From assembly GCA_018821785.1 (NCBI GenBank), contig JAHJLI010000066.1:48262-112261 (forward strand): a stretch of 64,000 bases of DNA, given 5' to 3'. Positions 1 to 8,331 of this stretch are shown piece after piece. Under the pieces are notes generated by a model that was given only the letters and a program-made list of their open reading frames with translations, did no database searches and was not told where the DNA came from. The position numbers and the translations under genes are program-made. Within the stretch, counting starts at the first letter, position 1. Every line of letters starts with the position of its first letter. The DNA is from Pseudomonadota bacterium (lineage in GTDB: Bacteria; Desulfobacterota; Desulfobulbia; Desulfobulbales; Desulfocapsaceae).

Positions 1-4
1 TATA

Positions 5-82
5 TTTAGTACCTTAGAAATTCGTTTCTTGTTTTTTATTAAGGAACTTCTAAGGCACTTATCCCGTTTATCGGGGTTAGAG
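5..82 (+). repeat. Dispersed two-hairpin repeat, full copy 1
   Basis: This AT-rich intergenic element holds an inverted repeat CCTTAGAA...TTCTAAGG (12-19 and 48-55), followed by a short second hairpin CCCG-TTTAT-CGGG. Reverse complements of nearly the same sequence occur at 36881-36961 and 62781-62864, and the tail alone recurs at 8041, 27678 and 30121. The first ORF in the track begins inside this element, which argues for a later start for that gene. It may be a REP/MITE-like element or an RNA terminator or processing signal. Confidence 0.75.
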
Positions 83-142
83 AAAGTCGGTGGGATGGTG
101 GTGGTGCCGTTGAAGATTGCCGGCATAGTCAAAGGAGCTTTT

Positions 143-1135
143 GTGGGCCCGTGCAAGAGAAAACTATTTGTCTTTTTCAACTATATCCTTGAAAGTGATA
201 TGGCTCTGCCGGAGCTGACAGATATCGATGATCCAGCCGCGCTGGCGGATATTTATTTTCAGGTTTCTGACGATCAGACCGAATACACCAGAGCTCGGGA
301 ATGGCTGCACCACTGGAAGGCACCGGACCAATCAGTGACCCTCTCTTTTGCCAGAGAGGAAGATACGTTGTTTCTGCATTTTCCGGGTATGGCATGTTTC
401 GAAATAGGCAATAACGGTCATCTTGTCACCTGTCATGCCAGGCCTTCTCTCTCATCTGCAACGATTCGTCATCTCCTTTTGGACCAGGTCCTTCCGCGAC
501 TTTTCGCACATTTTTTTTCATGTAGCGTTTTCCATGCCAGTTTCGTGGTTGTTAACGGCAAAGGAATTTGTTTTCTGGCAGATTCTGGTTGGGGTAAATC
601 AACCATTGCTGCCGGCTTGGGCGGAGCAGGCCATACGATCTTGACGGACGATTGCCTCAGTATTGCTGTACGCAATCATCGTATCACTGGTACCCCGGCC
701 TATTGCGGAATCAGACTCTTAGCCGATTCGCTTGAAAAGCTCGGAGGTTCCTTGAAAACTCCACGGGAAACAGTCGCTGAATATACCTCCAAAAAGCGAA
801 TTTCCCTGGCACCCCAGGAAACTTTGGGCTCTTTGGCTTTGGAAGCTCTCCCACTGCAAGCCCTCTTTCTTCTGACCTCGCCGCAAGAAACAAAAGACTG
901 CCATAAACCAGAGATAGTTTCTGTGGGTGGAATTTCAGCCATGAAGGAGCTCCTGAAAAACAGCTTTTGCCTTGATGTTCATGATCAGCAATGGCAACAG
1001 GCTCACTTTCGGCGAGTTTCTGCGGTAGCCGCCAGTGGCCTACCTATCTTCTCTCTGCGTTACCCCAGAAAGTACCAAACCCTTCCCGAAGTTGAAAAAG
1101 TCATCATAAAGACCTTGGATCAACTCTCAAGATAA
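143..1135 (+). CDS. HprK-like (HPr kinase-type) kinase of a lasso-peptide cluster
   Basis: This P-loop kinase-like protein has about 330 residues. A Walker A motif (ADSGWGKST) and a following TDD motif are visible, as in HprK-related proteins of RiPP clusters. The segment YILESDMALPEL resembles the usual N-terminus of this family. The track starts at 29, inside a repeat. GTG at 143 is preferred because AAAGGAG (131-137) precedes it with good spacing; this is an inference. In the best-known lasso system with such a kinase (paeninodin type) the enzyme phosphorylates a C-terminal Ser of the precursor. The precursor encoded next door ends in Cys, so the target here is unclear. The gene is followed after 18 bp by the cyclase, in one apparent operon. 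Confidence 0.8.
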   Translation: MGPCKRKLFVFFNYILESDMALPELTDIDDPAALADIYFQVSDDQTEYTRAREWLHHWKAPDQSVTLSFAREEDTLFLHFPGMACFEIGNNGHLVTCHARPSLSSATIRHLLLDQVLPRLFAHFFSCSVFHASFVVVNGKGICFLADSGWGKSTIAAGLGGAGHTILTDDCLSIAVRNHRITGTPAYCGIRLLADSLEKLGGSLKTPRETVAEYTSKKRISLAPQETLGSLALEALPLQALFLLTSPQETKDCHKPEIVSVGGISAMKELLKNSFCLDVHDQQWQQAHFRRVSAVAASGLPIFSLRYPRKYQTLPEVEKVIIKTLDQLSR

Positions 1136-1153
1136 ATAGGTAGAAGAGGTAAA

Positions 1154-3067
1154 ATGAGCGGTATACTCGGAACCATCCAAACTATGGGAAATCGTTTTGA
1201 CCCCAATACATTTAAAGCCATGCTGGATTCGCTTCATCAACGTGGCCCGGATGGGATAGGTCTCTGGCACAACCACATTGTCGGACTTGGTCACCGAATG
1301 CTCCGCACTACCCCTGAAGCGCATTTAGAAAAACTCCCCTGGCACGATGTAGAAACTGAGTGCGTCATTACCTCGGATGCCCGTCTCGACAATCGGCGTG
1401 AACTGATAGGCGCATTGGGAAAACACAATTTTAAAATGGAGAGTATTCCAGACAGCAGTATCATTTTGCGATCCTATCAGAAGTGGGGCAAGAATTGCGT
1501 ACACCACCTCATTGGTGATTTTTCCTTTGCTATCTGGGATATCAACAAACAGCAACTTTTTTGTGCCCGCGACTTTCTTGGGGTAAAACCTTTTTACTAC
1601 TGTTTCCTCAACGGACTGTTTCTGTTCTGTTCAGAAGCGCGGGTTATTGCCAGATACTCCGGTTTGCCGTTCAATATTAACGAACCACGTATCGCCGACT
1701 CTCTCACTCCCCACCTTGAGGGATACGATACAATCTCAACCTTCTATAAAGAGATATTCAAGCTTTCCCCCGCCCATACACTTGTGTTTAAAAACAACCA
1801 TGTTCAAATCAATCGATACTGGCAGCCGGAACCGCAAGAGGCGAATGTTTTTAAGTCCGACGATGAGTACCGCGAGGCACTGACTGAAATCTTGACACGG
1901 GCAGTGGCAGACCGGTGTCGCGGAGAAAAAGCCCCGGCTGTGCTTCTGAGCGGCGGAGTGGATTCTGCGGCGGTTATGGGTATTGCTCAATATTTTTGCA
2001 GAGATATCTCCGGTAATATCGTCCATGGCTACTCAGGCTCCTCGGAAGACATCTCAGGCTGTAAAGAATCGAGAATGATATCAGTACTGAGTGGCAGCGG
2101 AGAGATGAACCATCATCTCTACACACCCAACAACCTGAGCGAGCATCTGGACCCTGTTTTTGATCTTGTCTCGCAACTGCACGAACCATTTGACTTTGGC
2201 ATGATTCTTCACTTTCTGCTTTATCAGCAAGCTGCCAAAAACGGCAGCCGGGTTATGCTCGATGGCGTCGATGGTGATATCGCGGCGTCTCTTCCCTCTA
2301 GTTATCCAACTCATCTTCTGCGACAATTTGCTTTCAAGACAGCCTGGCACGAGATTTTTGCACAAAGCCACAATTTTTTAGCTGGAAAGGTCTCGCCATA
2401 TAAGCAGTTATTGGGCTATTTCCTCTCAGCGTTTACCCCCCAGATCTTGAAAGAATATCGCTGGCGACTCAAACTGCCGGCAATGATGAGAGAATATCTG
2501 GCCGATTCAGTGGCCGCCGAACCATTTGCCGAAAAAGTGGGTTTACAGGACAGGTTGCTGACGTTTGAGAGAACGCATAGGAAACAAGAGCTTTCTTTCC
2601 CTTATGAGGTCTCTCTCAACCGTGTACAACATCCATTCCTGACCGTCGGTCTCGAAAGATACGACAGGGTGGCCTCATTATGCTCCATAGAACCGCGGCA
2701 CCCCCTTCTCGACAAACGAGTAATTGACTTTCATATGGGCTTGCCTTGGAACCAATTTATGCGAGAAGGTTGGTCAAAGTTTCTTCTCCGTCGGGTAGCT
2801 GAACAGTTTGTGCCACGGGAGGTGTGCTGGAGAGTCGGCAAGGAGCATATGGGCTGGCAGTTCACCAAAAAAATGTTGCAGCTCAAACAGGATGCAATTT
2901 ATCAGCAAATTTTATTGCAAGATGATAAGGTTAAGAAAATGATTAAATCGGAATTTACTTCTTGCCGATTAAGAAAAGATGGGGACAATAAAGAATCTCA
3001 ACAAACAGCAATTCATACTGACGTCGCTGGATTAGTTTTATGGCTGAATAACAATCAGGAACTGTAG
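1154..3067 (+). CDS. Lasso peptide macrolactam synthetase (asparagine synthase-like, C protein)
   Basis: This is a 637-residue asparagine synthetase-like protein. The N-terminal class II amidotransferase-like domain begins MSGILGTIQ, so the nucleophilic Cys2 of AsnB is replaced by Ser and glutaminase activity is unlikely. The ATP-pyrophosphatase loop LLSGGVDSAA is intact. In lasso biosynthesis this protein adenylates the side-chain carboxylate of Glu or Asp in the core peptide and closes the ring onto the N-terminal amine. AGAGGT lies just upstream of the ATG. The stop codon is immediately followed by the ATG of the precursor gene, which fixes the context as a lasso cluster rather than asparagine synthesis. 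Confidence 0.88.
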   Translation: MSGILGTIQTMGNRFDPNTFKAMLDSLHQRGPDGIGLWHNHIVGLGHRMLRTTPEAHLEKLPWHDVETECVITSDARLDNRRELIGALGKHNFKMESIPDSSIILRSYQKWGKNCVHHLIGDFSFAIWDINKQQLFCARDFLGVKPFYYCFLNGLFLFCSEARVIARYSGLPFNINEPRIADSLTPHLEGYDTISTFYKEIFKLSPAHTLVFKNNHVQINRYWQPEPQEANVFKSDDEYREALTEILTRAVADRCRGEKAPAVLLSGGVDSAAVMGIAQYFCRDISGNIVHGYSGSSEDISGCKESRMISVLSGSGEMNHHLYTPNNLSEHLDPVFDLVSQLHEPFDFGMILHFLLYQQAAKNGSRVMLDGVDGDIAASLPSSYPTHLLRQFAFKTAWHEIFAQSHNFLAGKVSPYKQLLGYFLSAFTPQILKEYRWRLKLPAMMREYLADSVAAEPFAEKVGLQDRLLTFERTHRKQELSFPYEVSLNRVQHPFLTVGLERYDRVASLCSIEPRHPLLDKRVIDFHMGLPWNQFMREGWSKFLLRRVAEQFVPREVCWRVGKEHMGWQFTKKMLQLKQDAIYQQILLQDDKVKKMIKSEFTSCRLRKDGDNKESQQTAIHTDVAGLVLWLNNNQEL

Positions 3068-3265
3068 ATGAAACAGCACCAAAAATATCAGGACAATGTC
3101 CTTAGCATTCTCAAGAAAAAAATCTACAGCAAGCCGGTTTTGACAGTATTGGGGGAGGTTTCCGAGTTGACGACAGGTGGCAGCACGCAGGCCTCAGAAT
3201 TGAGCAACAATGGTGAATGCAAAAAAAACGTTGGCAATGGCCACAATAACACCCCCCGCTGCTAA
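3068..3265 (+). CDS. Lasso peptide precursor (A protein)
   Basis: This is a 65-residue peptide. Leader residues 20-36 read YSKPVLTVLGEVSELTT, an exact match to the lasso leader pattern YxxPxLx3Gx5Tx, where the RRE protein binds and Thr(-2) marks the cleavage site. The predicted core is residues 37-65 (29 residues), starting GGSTQASE. Gly1 and Glu8 would form an eight-residue macrolactam ring. The tail is long, hydrophilic and Asn/Gly-rich, and carries Cys15 and the C-terminal Cys29, so a tail disulfide is possible. The gene abuts the cyclase stop codon, so translation is probably coupled. Ring size and cleavage site are inferred from the pattern, not observed. Confidence 0.88.
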   Translation: MKQHQKYQDNVLSILKKKIYSKPVLTVLGEVSELTTGGSTQASELSNNGECKKNVGNGHNNTPRC

Positions 3266-3277
3266 AGCAAAACCAAG

Positions 3278-3339
3278 GGGTCAGGTCTCAACTCTTGACA
3301 TTCGAGCAACTAAACATGTCAAGTGTTGAGACCTGACCC
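3278..3339. repeat. Near-perfect 23-bp inverted repeat (large hairpin) between precursor and RRE gene
   Basis: The arms GGGTCAGGTCTCAACTCTTG... (3278-3300) and its reverse complement (3317-3339) pair with one mismatch over 23 bp around a 16-nt loop. There is no T tract. Palindromes starting GGGGTCAGGTCT are commonly REP-like elements moved by RAYT/IS200-type transposases; that attribution is from memory. Its position just after the precursor could also attenuate transcription, so that precursor mRNA exceeds that of the downstream enzymes. Confidence 0.75.
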
Positions 3340-3369
3340 TCTCACTGCACATGACCCTCTCACTGCACA
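3334..3369 (+). repeat. Two tandem copies of an 18-bp unit
   Basis: TGACCCTCTCACTGCACA occurs at 3334-3351 and again at 3352-3369. The first copy shares its start with the end of the preceding hairpin arm, which suggests a duplication linked to insertion or excision of that palindrome. It adds residues to the track ORF of the next gene but is probably untranslated leader. Confidence 0.8.
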
Positions 3370-3379
3370 AAGAGAAGTT

Positions 3380-3703
3380 ATGGTTGAAACTGATTTATCG
3401 GCAATGATTGATACAAAAATCGATACGTTGATCTTCCGCAGATCACCCGCCAGTATTTCTACCATACTTGAAGGAGAAACAGTTATTCTTGATATAGAAT
3501 CAGGCGTATACAGCGGTCTCAATGAAGTAGGTACGTCAGTGTGGAACCTTCTGGAAAATCAGGTAACTTTTGCCGAGATACGAGAAACAATTTTAGCAGA
3601 ATTTGATGTTGCCTTAGAGGAGTGCTCAGAAAATCTGGTATCTTTTTTAAAGGAACTCGAACAGAATAAACTGATAGAGGTAAGGGTTGGTACGAATACG
3701 TAA
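3380..3703 (+). CDS. PqqD-like RiPP recognition element (lasso B1 protein)
   Basis: This protein of about 107 residues has the PqqD/lasso B1 pattern: a beta-rich start (GETVILDIESGVYSGLNEVG), then a helical part with VWNLLE and FLKELEQNKLI. Its expected role is to bind the precursor leader and present it to the B2 protease. The track start (3323) would translate through the palindrome and tandem repeat, giving a repeated PLTAHDPLTA stretch. ATG at 3380, preceded by AGAGAAG, is preferred. It overlaps B2 by 17 nt. Confidence 0.85.
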   Translation: MVETDLSAMIDTKIDTLIFRRSPASISTILEGETVILDIESGVYSGLNEVGTSVWNLLENQVTFAEIRETILAEFDVALEECSENLVSFLKELEQNKLIEVRVGTNT

Positions 3704-4124
3704 GTTCTTCTGTTTACCTGCAGAAGAAAAAGTAATTTTTCTTCGAGCTCTATTTCTTCTTGTTTATGTTCGATTTTCCTTACAATTCAAACAATTTAAA
3801 AACGTTGTCAAAGATGTTTCCAATAAAGCAGCGTCGCAAAATTCTGTTCAAAAAAACAGCATCCTGCCTTCTAGAGTCGCCCACCTGTTAAATGCTGCCG
3901 GAAATACTATCCCTTACACAACCTGTCTCCCAAGAGCTTTAGCGGGTTCAATTTTATTGAGCTCACTGGGGTATCAAACCAAGCTACACATCGGTGTAAC
4001 CAGAAAAGACGGCAGTATGCTAGAGGCACATGCATGGTTAACTCTTAATGGCAGTGTCATTGTCGGCTACCGTTCGGATCTGGATTGCTACCAGCAATTT
4101 AATCAGGATACAGGAGGAAGCTGA
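3687..4124 (+). CDS. Lasso leader peptidase (transglutaminase-like, B2 protein)
   Basis: This 145-residue protein has the B2/transglutaminase-like fold signature: catalytic Cys80 in TTCLPRALAG and His115 in EAHAWL. It would cleave the leader after Thr-Thr of the precursor. It starts with TTG behind an AGAGGTAAGG Shine-Dalgarno sequence and overlaps the RRE gene, so translation is likely coupled. No lasso ABC exporter or isopeptidase follows; the next gene is a glycerate kinase. Any exporter would have to lie upstream of the window or elsewhere. Confidence 0.82.
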   Translation: MVRIRKFFCLPAEEKVIFLRALFLLVYVRFSLQFKQFKNVVKDVSNKAASQNSVQKNSILPSRVAHLLNAAGNTIPYTTCLPRALAGSILLSSLGYQTKLHIGVTRKDGSMLEAHAWLTLNGSVIVGYRSDLDCYQQFNQDTGGS

Positions 4125-4148
4125 TTTACCTATTCTTTTTCTCATGAA

Positions 4149-5546
4149 GTGGCCTTAATTTTACGGCATATGAGTGATAATGCAGAGAGCTACAACATGG
4201 ACCATCGATCATCTACAACAGCTAATCATTTGCAAGACACCGCAATGCTTATCTTTAGCGCAGCTATCAAGGCGGTCGATCCGGAGGAATGCGTCAATCG
4301 CTGGTTGCGGCTCAACAATACTGATCTGCTGATAGGCCAGGATGCTTATCCTCTTGCTGCCAACGGCAAGCTGTATCTGATAGGGATCGGTAAGGCAGCT
4401 GCGGCCATGGCCCACGCCACCGAAACGCTGTTTGGCGACCGCATCAATGATGGGGTGATTATTACCAAATACGGCCACGGCATGGCCTTGAAGCATTGCC
4501 GACTGCTTGAGGCTGGGCATCCTGTCCCGGATGATAATGGGGTTGAGGCCACCACCGCCCTCCTTGACCTCGTCGCTACCGCGACCCGCGACGACCTCAT
4601 TCTTTGTCTTATCTCAGGAGGCGGATCCGCCCTTTGTCCAGCCCCCGCAGCCGGTATTACCCTGGCCGACAAGCAGGCCACCACCCGGCAGCTTCTCGCT
4701 TCCGGGGCGACAATCCACGAAATCAACACCATCCGCAAACACCTGTCGCGCATCAAAGGCGGACGACTGACCCGAGCTACAAATGGGGCTCGTCTTGTCT
4801 CGCTGATCCTTTCCGACGTCATCGGCAACGACCTGGATATCATTGCCTCCGGGATAACCGCGCCTGACCCTTCCACCTTTGGCGATTGCCTGGCCATTCT
4901 CGGCCATTATCAGCTGCTCGACATGATTCCCGAGGCCGTCAAGCACCATCTTAAAGCAGGCACAGAAGGTCTGCAGGAGGAGACACCGAAGCCGGGAGAT
5001 CCGGTTTTCGTAAAGATTCGCAACTACATGGTCGGCTCTATCGCCGACGCCCTTGCCGCAGCCGCCGTCAAAGCTGAAGAGCTTGGTTTCCACCCACTGA
5101 TACTCACCTCCACCCTTCAGGGTGAGGCGCGGGAGGCTGCCAAGGTGTTGGCCGGCATTGCCATAGAGTCTCGCAGGTCTGGACAACCGGTCCCGCCACC
5201 CACCTGCATGCTGGCCGGCGGCGAAACCACTGTCACACTTCGCGGCCAGGGACTTGGCGGCCGGAACATGGAATTTGCTCTGGCCGGGGCAATGGCACTT
5301 GCCGGTACACGCGACACCCTGCTCCTCTCTGCCGGTACGGACGGCACAGATGGTCCAACCGATGCGGCCGGTGCCTTTGCCGACGGCACGACGGCTACAC
5401 GGGCTGGGGCTTTGAAAATGTCGCTTACCCAGCACCTGGCCGACAACAATTCCTATAGATTTTTTCTGCCGCTAGGCGATCTTTTTATTACCGGCCCGAC
5501 CCGCACCAACGTCATGGATATTGTGATCTTTCTGATTGATGTCTGA
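4149..5546 (+). CDS. Glycerate 2-kinase (GckA/TtuD, DUF4147-MOFRL family)
   Basis: This protein of up to 465 residues matches class II glycerate kinases, which phosphorylate D-glycerate at the 2-position and feed 2-phosphoglycerate to glycolysis. Family motifs visible are LISGGGSALCPAP, NTIRKHLSRIKGGRL, LILSDVIGNDL, the C-terminal MOFRL part with CMLAGGETTVTLRG, and GLGGRNMEFAL followed by AGTDGTDGPTDAAGA. The start is uncertain: GTG at 4149 lacks a good ribosome site, and ATG at 4170 or 4197 would also be in frame. It lies 25 bp after the lasso protease, on the same strand, but probably has nothing to do with the lasso pathway. Confidence 0.9.
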   Translation: MALILRHMSDNAESYNMDHRSSTTANHLQDTAMLIFSAAIKAVDPEECVNRWLRLNNTDLLIGQDAYPLAANGKLYLIGIGKAAAAMAHATETLFGDRINDGVIITKYGHGMALKHCRLLEAGHPVPDDNGVEATTALLDLVATATRDDLILCLISGGGSALCPAPAAGITLADKQATTRQLLASGATIHEINTIRKHLSRIKGGRLTRATNGARLVSLILSDVIGNDLDIIASGITAPDPSTFGDCLAILGHYQLLDMIPEAVKHHLKAGTEGLQEETPKPGDPVFVKIRNYMVGSIADALAAAAVKAEELGFHPLILTSTLQGEAREAAKVLAGIAIESRRSGQPVPPPTCMLAGGETTVTLRGQGLGGRNMEFALAGAMALAGTRDTLLLSAGTDGTDGPTDAAGAFADGTTATRAGALKMSLTQHLADNNSYRFFLPLGDLFITGPTRTNVMDIVIFLIDV

Positions 5547-5591
5547 ACCTGATGACCTGGTAAAATACTCAAGAAAAGAAAGGTATACAAG

Positions 5592-5726
5592 ATGTCCTAT
5601 TATCAGGCCCCCGAGGAGATTCTTGATGATCCGGCCGAAGCAGCAAAGCTGGCAAAGCAGGCCTACGAGACCGCTTTGCGCAGTGCCGCAGACAAAGATC
5701 GAAAAAAATCTTCTTGCCTTAAATAA
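5592..5726 (+). CDS. Possible 44-residue small protein
   Basis: This short ORF is not in the track. It starts MSYYQAPEEILDDPAEA and ends in a Lys/Ser-rich tail (KKSSCLK). AAGAAAGG lies 8-15 nt upstream of the ATG. It is Ala/Lys/Glu-rich and probably helical and soluble. Codon choice (GCC, GAG, CTG) resembles the neighbours, while the overlapping track ORF 5536-5757 looks like a shadow. Function unknown. It follows the glycerate kinase by 45 bp and could be co-transcribed. Confidence 0.5.
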   Translation: MSYYQAPEEILDDPAEAAKLAKQAYETALRSAADKDRKKSSCLK

Positions 5727-5918
5727 CTTTTTGGATCTGAAGTTTTATGCAAATTAACTTTCCCACCAACATGCCCCGGAGGATGACTTTGCGGGTGGAT
5801 GGTTGTTGTAAATACGGGAAGTGTCCCAGTTTATAATAATCTAGCTAATGGCCAAGCACAAGAGGCAAGTCCAATTTATTGGCCTTGCCTTGGTGAGTCT
5901 ATTCTATTGTAAGAGATA

Positions 5919-6584
5919 TCAGGCTTTCTTTTTCCTTCGTACCGCAACAATACCTGCTAAACCAACTCCCATGAGAAGCATAGTTGCAGGTTCTGGAACA
6001 GGGCCCGGGGCTACCAAACCCTGGTATCGCGTTCCAGAGTCTGTTTTCCCAGGGCTGATCCAGTAGAAATCGGAGACATTATAGGTATTGGTGCTAAGAG
6101 TACTTAGCATGGTATTGTATAAATTTGTTACGTTAGAAGAACTCTTCACAGTGTCAAGCCGGTACACATCGTCTCCCTCCACCACGGTCCAGATGGCCGC
6201 CTGAAGGGCTACAGCCTGATCCCCCTGCCCCCCAATGCCATAGTTATGAAGCAACCATGCCACCTTTCCAGCATTGGATACCGCTTGGCCGTCAATTTTC
6301 CCTGCACGATCCACAACTGTGTTATTATATTGACTATTTACATAGACATCGGTAAACAGATCGACACAGTAGAGGTAGGCTAGGTTGACTCCGTCGAGAG
6401 TCGAATTACTTACCGACCCACCGCCTTCCATGATTGCCACTGGATCCCAGCTTCCATTGTCGTTTTGATCAACAAGGGAATAAATCGGCGACGAGTACGG
6501 ACTTCCCACATATAACAAAGATGCCTGGGAACCTGTCGCAACCAACAACACCAAACATACGGCATAAAAACACGTTTTTTTCAT
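5919..6584 (-). CDS. PEP-CTERM sorting-domain exported protein
   Basis: This is a 221-residue exported protein. A signal peptide (MKKTCFYAVCLVLLVATGSQA) opens it. The C-terminus carries the PEP-CTERM sorting signal: VPEPATMLLMG, a hydrophobic stretch, then an RRKKKA basic end. Such proteins are cut by exosortase and delivered to the envelope or exopolysaccharide matrix. The middle part contains AVALQAAIWTVVEGDD, resembling a thioester/collagen-binding-like motif common in PEP-CTERM proteins. No exosortase gene is in the window. It is convergent with the upstream small ORF. A possible sigma-54 promoter lies about 160 bp upstream. Confidence 0.88.
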   Translation of the reverse strand: MKKTCFYAVCLVLLVATGSQASLLYVGSPYSSPIYSLVDQNDNGSWDPVAIMEGGGSVSNSTLDGVNLAYLYCVDLFTDVYVNSQYNNTVVDRAGKIDGQAVSNAGKVAWLLHNYGIGGQGDQAVALQAAIWTVVEGDDVYRLDTVKSSSNVTNLYNTMLSTLSTNTYNVSDFYWISPGKTDSGTRYQGLVAPGPVPEPATMLLMGVGLAGIVAVRRKKKA

Positions 6585-7194
6585 TTCGATTGCCTCAGAT
6601 TATTTAATAACAGTCTCAGAAAAACAAAAAGGAGATATCTTCTATTTGGTTTTTACAGTGCTCCTTATTTTTTGTAGAGCAAAGTAATTAATTTCAATCT
6701 TAAAATCCGTAATTCTCTAAATTCTTACTTCTAAATCTCACTGCATTATTTGTACCAACCGAATCCATTTAGTTAGCAATCATCATTTTTTTCATAATGT
6801 TCTTAATGATTTTATCCAAGCCACCTTTGTCTTTCTACAAAATTACTCTTATTTTTCAAGTTGTTACCAACACATTCGCAAAAATTATTAATTTTCAATT
6901 TCATATTGGGAAGTGCTCTTACAATTTTGACTTACGGTTTTGAAAACATAATTCCAAAATTGTAAGACCAAAAAATTGAGAATGGTTACCAAAAATAATG
7001 TTCCGTAAAAACGGTCTGATTCTTTTCGGTTTTCCGGAGCTGGCCATATGCCTCGGCTTCTGAGAACAAGGAGGAAAAGCTGCAGCGCCATTTTGCATGG
7101 GGGGGGGAAGTGGAGACAATACAAGAAACACAGCTGTGCAGCGGCCCTTGACGGTACCACCGCACATTATAAATATATCTATAATATTAATCGG
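6585..7194. other. AT-rich intergenic region of 610 bp
   Basis: No convincing gene is seen. The overlapping track ORFs at 6888-7381 are low-complexity or shadow frames. The stretch is AT-rich with a run of nine G at about 7099. It holds the upstream region of the PEP-CTERM gene, including the candidate sigma-54 site, and the 3' end region of the diguanylate cyclase gene. Confidence 0.6.
6742..6757 (-). promoter_or_regulatory. Candidate sigma-54 (-24/-12) promoter for the PEP-CTERM gene
   Basis: On the minus strand the sequence TGGTACAAATAATGCA has the invariant GG and GC separated by 10 nt as in TGGCAC-N5-TTGCA, with three mismatches elsewhere. PEP-CTERM genes are often controlled by sigma-54 with a PrsK/PrsR-type system in other bacteria. 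About 160 bp separate it from the start codon. One short match in an AT-rich region could be chance. Confidence 0.35.
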
Positions 7195-8025
7195 CTACAA
7201 ATTCGATTCAGCCGACAACATGCTCCACGGAATGACCTTATTGCGACCTGTCTGTTTGGCGTGGTACAGAGCCTTGTCGGCGCGATCAGCAAGATCTTCG
7301 AGGGAGTCATTATCCTGGTATTGGGCGAGGCCGATGGAGATTGTCATCGAAAATGGCAGGTCGGGGTTCAGTTCGGTTTGAATGCCGAGCCTGATCCGTT
7401 CGGAAAAATTGATGGCAGCCGACTCATCGGTCGCCCTGAGGAGGATGATAAATTCTTCACCACCCCAGCGGACTATGGTGTCATAGGGGCGGCATTGCTT
7501 CTCCAGATACCTGCTCGTTTCCTGCAAGGCAATATCTCCGAAATGATGGCCGTGGTTGTCGTTGACCCTTTTGAAATGATCAAGATCGAGGAACAACAGG
7601 GTCAGCGCCTCCCGCCGGCGCAGGCTGCGGGCACATTCATCATGAAATATATGCGCGAAATAGCGACGATTCTTTAAACCGGTAAGTGGGTCGTGGATGG
7701 ACATTTCCTTGAGTTGCATGACCATTTCTTTTATTTTGTTTTCCTTGTCGTTCCTGATGGTACCAAGGATGCCAAAAACAACACCGAACAGGAGTGGGTG
7801 GGCAAGAAACAACCACTGCATCGGACTGCCCAGGACTTCGCCCATCAACCCTTCAAGGCTTTTCGAACCAAGGAAATGCACATGCAGCAGGATCGTGACA
7901 AGAGGAATCGGCAGGCCCCACAGAATCCCAAACCAGATATAAATATTTTCACCAAGGTTATAACTGAAAGGCTGCCGCACAGCAGCGCCGAACTCCTTGA
8001 TCTGTTTTGGTATGTTGATTAACAT
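7195..8025 (-). CDS. Membrane-anchored diguanylate cyclase (GGDEF)
   Basis: This is a 276-residue protein. Two transmembrane segments (about residues 28-50 and 68-90) are followed by a GGDEF domain from about 105 (MSIHDPLTGLKNRRYF). The active-site motif is GGEEF, and an inhibitory-site RPYD lies five residues before it, so the enzyme should make cyclic di-GMP and be product-inhibited. There is no recognised sensory domain apart from the membrane part. It stands alone, divergent from the hydantoinase gene. Confidence 0.93.
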   Translation of the reverse strand: MLINIPKQIKEFGAAVRQPFSYNLGENIYIWFGILWGLPIPLVTILLHVHFLGSKSLEGLMGEVLGSPMQWLFLAHPLLFGVVFGILGTIRNDKENKIKEMVMQLKEMSIHDPLTGLKNRRYFAHIFHDECARSLRRREALTLLFLDLDHFKRVNDNHGHHFGDIALQETSRYLEKQCRPYDTIVRWGGEEFIILLRATDESAAINFSERIRLGIQTELNPDLPFSMTISIGLAQYQDNDSLEDLADRADKALYHAKQTGRNKVIPWSMLSAESNL

Positions 8026-8040
8026 GCCCTGTTTACCAGT

Positions 8041-8073
8041 GAAGGTCCTTTTCCAGTTTATCGGGGTTTAAAA
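8041..8073 (+). repeat. Partial copy of the dispersed repeat (tail only)
   Basis: GAAGGTCCTTTTCCAGTTTATCGGGG matches the tail of the dispersed element, with the small terminal hairpin decayed and the first large hairpin missing. It is followed by two copies of TGATGATACC (about 8076-8095). The rest of 8026-8331 shows no gene; it is the divergent upstream region of the diguanylate cyclase and hydantoinase genes. Confidence 0.5.
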
Positions 8074-8331
8074 TGATGATACCTGATGATACCTAATGAA
8101 TGGGTAGCCGTCACTGGGAATTTTCCTCCCTCATTGTGCAGCAGCGCATTCCCCCGGCAATCCCTTGTCGACGGCAGCCATCATTCATAAAGGTGGCCTG
8201 GTTGATCATCCCAGAATAATTATAAGAAACCTTCTTCCCTGCGGTTTTTCGGTGACAAAAGATGCCACTGCGCTATGATGATCCAAGTTGACTTTTTCCT
8301 CTATCATCTCTCAGAAAGGAAAGGTGCAGGC

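Noticed and set aside
4614-5435. 273-aa ORF on the minus strand
   Set aside because: It is the antisense frame of the glycerate kinase; the opposite strand has clear family motifs.
5536-5757. 73-aa ORF in the track
   Set aside because: The overlapping 44-residue frame at 5592-5726 has better codon use and a better ribosome site.
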